In this document: positions 14,701 through 17,325 of the stretch, in pieces
How positions within the stretch are numbered: the stretch's first letter is position 1
Layout: each line of letters starts with the position of its first letter
Assembly: GCA_964480635.1 (NCBI GenBank)
Contig: CAYZQE010000052.1
Coordinates: 1 to 17,325, forward strand
From: CAYZQE01 sp964480635
Lineage (GTDB): Bacteria > Pseudomonadota > Gammaproteobacteria > GCA-001735895
Length of the DNA stretch: 17,325 nucleotides
Direction of reading: 5' to 3'
Position numbers and translations under genes: made by a program
The notes under the pieces: model-generated
Told to the model about the DNA's origin: nothing
What the model saw: the letters and a program-made list of their open reading frames with translations, nothing else
Database searches by the model: none

Positions 14701-14749
14701 AGCTCACTCTTAATTAATTTAAAGTCAGGCGTTTATTCATTCTTCACGA

Positions 14750-14755
14750 TATAAT
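14750..14755 (+). promoter_or_regulatory. -10 box just upstream of the RDD gene
   Basis: A perfect TATAAT ends 6 bases before the ATG at 14762. The expected transcription start, about 7 bases downstream of the -10, would fall on or next to the A of the start codon. No convincing -35 and no ribosome-binding site are present. A leaderless transcript is therefore possible. Confidence 0.45.
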
Positions 14756-14761
14756 GCAGCC

Positions 14762-15105
14762 ATGAGTACAAAAAACACAATCACACAAACAGCCCCTTTA
14801 TACCGTCAATTATTCGCTATGTTTTATGATAGCTTATTAATTATTTCGATGTTATTCATTAGTACCGCCATTTTACTTGGCTTTAACGATGGCGAAGCCA
14901 TTACGACTAACACTAGCCCGTTATATCCCGTGTTTTTATTGTTATTAATATTCACCTTTTATGCTTGGTTTTGGAAAAAAAGTGGCCAGACATTGGGCAT
15001 GAAAGTGTGGAAAATAAAAATTATGCACGATGACGGCTATTTACCCAATTGGCAGCACTGCTATGTTCGCTTGTTCTTTTCCATACTTTCGATAGCACCG
15101 GCAGG
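14762..15105 (+). CDS. RDD family membrane protein, 3' end lost in assembly gap
   Basis: About 114 residues are visible. The RDD pattern is present: an N-terminal APLYRQLFAMFYDSLLI segment whose Arg and Asp give the family its name, two hydrophobic helices (about 22-40 and 53-70), then the charged motif WFWKKSGQTLGMKVWKIKI. A third helix begins at VRLFFSILSIAPAG, where the gap starts. RDD proteins are small inner-membrane proteins, some proposed to be ion transporters, with no clear role for this one. The family is usually about 150-170 residues, so some 40-55 are probably missing. It is divergent from xerD. Confidence 0.85.
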
Positions 15106-15205
15106 NNNNNNNNNNNNNNNNNNNNNNNNNNNNNNNNNNNNNNNNNNNNNNNNNNNNNNNNNNNNNNNNNNNNNNNNNNNNNNNNNNNNNNNNNNNNNNN
15201 NNNNN
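15106..15205. other. Assembly gap of 100 N
   Basis: Exactly 100 undetermined bases separate two genes that both run into it from opposite sides. The round number suggests a placeholder. Both genes need more sequence than 100 bases to finish (see findings). Confidence 0.98.
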
Positions 15206-17304
15206 TGTATAATCGCTGTTTCGTTTTCAGCTAATTGCTGATAAATAGAGCTAAATTGTTGCTTTAATTGGCTGTCATCATCTTGTACTGATATGGCTTT
15301 CGCCCAATATAAAGCCACATAAAAATGACTGCCACGGCTGTCAATCTCCCCTACTTTACGTGATGGCGATTTATCATTACGTAAAAACAAGCTATTGGCC
15401 TCATTCAACGTTTTAGCTAACACAGCCACCTTATTATTAGCTGTTTTTAGCGCTAGATCTTCTAACGAAACGGCTAAGGCTAAAAATTCGCCCAGAGAAT
15501 CCCAACGTAGGTGATTTTTTTCAGCCAGCTGCTGCACATGTTTTGGTGCAGACCCACCTGCCCCTGTTTCAAATAAACCACCACCTGCTAATAATGGGAC
15601 AATAGAGAGCATTTTCGCACTGGTTCCTAGCTCTAAAATAGGGAATAAATCAGTTAAATAATCACGCAACACATTACCCGTAACAGAAATAGTATTGTCA
15701 CCGTTTTTAACCCTATCTAAGGCATGATTAATAGCATCATCGGGGGCTAAAATCTGGATATCTAAACCTTCTGTTTCATGCCCTTTTAAGTATTCAGTCA
15801 CTTTTTCTATCAAATTAGCATCGTGAGCACGATTTTTATCTAACCAAAATATAGCCGGTTGCCCCGTTACCGATGCGCGATTAACCGCCAACTTCACCCA
15901 ATCTCTTATGGGTAAGTCTTTGGTTTGGCACATGCGCCATAAATCACCTTGTTCAACATCATGCTGCATTAATACTTCGCCCTTTTTATTCGTGACCTTA
16001 ACCACGCCTTTGGCAGCTATTTCAAAGGTTTTATCGTGCGAGCCGTATTCTTCTGCTTTTTGAGCCATCAAGCCTACATTACTGACATTACCCATCGTTT
16101 TAACATCAAACGCACCGTGTTTTTTACAAAAATCAAACACTTGTTGATAAATCGTTGCATAACAACGATCAGGAATCATTGCCTTCGTATCTTGCAATTG
16201 ATTATCTGCATTCCACATCTTGCCAGAAGCCCGTAACGCGGCAGGCATTGATGCATCAACAATAACATCACTAGGCACGTGCAAATTGGTAATGCCTTTA
16301 TCAGAATTGACCATAGCAAGCGCTGGGCGAGTGTTATAAACGGCTTGAATATCAGCTTCAATTTGCTGCCGTTTATCTGCGTCTAATGTTGCTATCTTGG
16401 CATAAACATCACCCAAACCATGACGAGTGTTCACCCCTAACGTTTTAAACGTGTCTGCATGTTTAGCAAAAACATCTTTGTAATACACCTCAACCGCATA
16501 CCCAAACATAATAGGGTCGGATACCTTCATCATAGTGGCTTTTAAATGAAGTGATAACAGCAAGCCTTGTTTTTTAGCCTCTTGCATCGATTGTTCAAAA
16601 AAATGTTTTAACTCAGAACAACTCATGACCGTTGCATCAATCACCTCAGCCGCCTGTAAGCTAACAGATTGTTTTAAAACGGTTGAAGAGCCATCGTCAC
16701 CAAACCACTCTATACAAACATCATCTTGTTGTTTCAAAACCACGGATTGTTCGTTAGAAAAATAATCACCTTGCTGCATTGACGCCACATGAGACTGTGA
16801 ATCTGATGACCACTCCCCCATAGAATGAGGGTGTGCTTGAGCGTATTCTTTAACGGGGTCTGCTACACGGCGGTCTGAATTACCTTCACGTAACACAGGA
16901 TTAACGGCACTTCCTAATACGTTAGAATATTTAGATAAGGTTGCTTTAGCATCGTCACTTTTAGCCATTTCTGGATAATCAGGAATGTTATAGCCCTGAT
17001 TTTGAAGCTCAGTAATCACCGCTTTTAATTGCGGAACTGATGCACTGATATTGGGTAGCTTAATAATATTTGCATCAGCTGTTTTAGCAATACTGCCAAG
17101 TTCGCTCAGAGCATCCTCAACCCTTTGGTCTTTATTCAAAACATTCGAAAACTGAGACAATACACGACTTGAAAGCGAAATATCTTTAGTCACAATCTTT
17201 ATTTTTGCAGCGTTAGTAAACGCCTTAACAATGGGTAAAAAAGACCGCGTGGCTAAGGCAGGTGCCTCGTCTGTGAGCGTATAATAAATAATTGAGTCAG
17301 ACAT
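15206..17304 (-). CDS. icd: Monomeric NADP-dependent isocitrate dehydrogenase, C-terminus lost in gap
   Basis: This is the large single-subunit IDH of the TCA cycle, converting isocitrate to 2-oxoglutarate with NADPH formation. About 700 residues are visible of the roughly 740 expected. Family motifs in order: YTLTDEAPALAT, KLPNISASVPQLK (82-94), NPVLREGNSDRR (135-146; S132, R139 and R145 align with substrate residues of the Azotobacter enzyme), HLKATMMKVSDPIMFG, NSDKGITNLHVPSDVIVDAS, AQKAEEYGSHDKTF, SVTGNVLRDYLTDLFP, and GAGGSAPKHVQQ for NADP binding. I chose MSDSIIYYTL as the start because it matches the family; an ATG 15 bases upstream is possible but adds a non-homologous MTCIN. About 40 C-terminal residues and the stop lie in the gap. 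It is unrelated in sequence to the dimeric Icd of E. coli. Confidence 0.95.
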
Positions 17305-17325
17305 ATTGATGCAGGTCATTATAAA

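Noticed and set aside
15061..15105. C-terminal extension of the IDH frame beyond the gap
   Set aside because: Reading through the N run joins IDH to the antisense of the RDD gene. The residues do not match the IDH C-terminus.

Overview
The window is an AT-rich stretch of housekeeping chromosome from a gammaproteobacterium. The evidence is gene content and order: groES-groEL next to fxsA, the run accB-accC-prmA-dusB-fis, purH-purD, xerD and a monomeric isocitrate dehydrogenase. I cannot name the genus. A perfect CIRCE operator in front of groES argues against an enteric bacterium, because enterics lack HrcA. A run of 100 N (15106-15205) shows the source is a scaffolded draft.

Layout. Positions 1-642 (minus strand) hold the start of groEL, all of groES, a 13-base tandem repeat over the groES stop codon, CIRCE and a sigma70-type promoter. 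Positions 631-919 hold gene debris: a broken C-terminal EAL-domain fragment and a second, unidentified coding remnant. Next is fxsA (minus), then a 325-bp divergent intergenic region with a perfect 21-bp palindrome. From 1725 the plus strand carries dsbD and a thioredoxin-like (TlpA-type) gene, then aroQ-accB-accC-prmA-(zinc ribbon/DUF3426)-dusB-fis with very small gaps or 1-base overlaps, then purH-purD-DUF2835. xerD (minus) converges on the DUF2835 gene and overlaps it by 4 bases. An RDD-family membrane protein gene (plus) and the monomeric IDH gene (minus) converge on the assembly gap, and both lose their 3' ends in it.

Functions fit together as follows. GroES/GroEL fold proteins under probable HrcA control. 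DsbD and the anchored thioredoxin-like protein move reductant to the cell envelope. AroQ, AccB and AccC serve shikimate and fatty-acid synthesis. PrmA, DusB and Fis form a translation and growth-rate group. PurH and PurD act in purine synthesis. XerD resolves chromosome dimers.

The most unusual item is DsbD. It has about 1036 residues instead of the usual ~570-600, because it carries three complete N-terminal periplasmic nDsbD-like domains in tandem, each with its own cysteine pair. Domains 2 and 3 look like a recent internal duplication. I saw no CRISPR array, insertion sequence, prophage gene, tRNA or rRNA, and no wholly novel multigene system.
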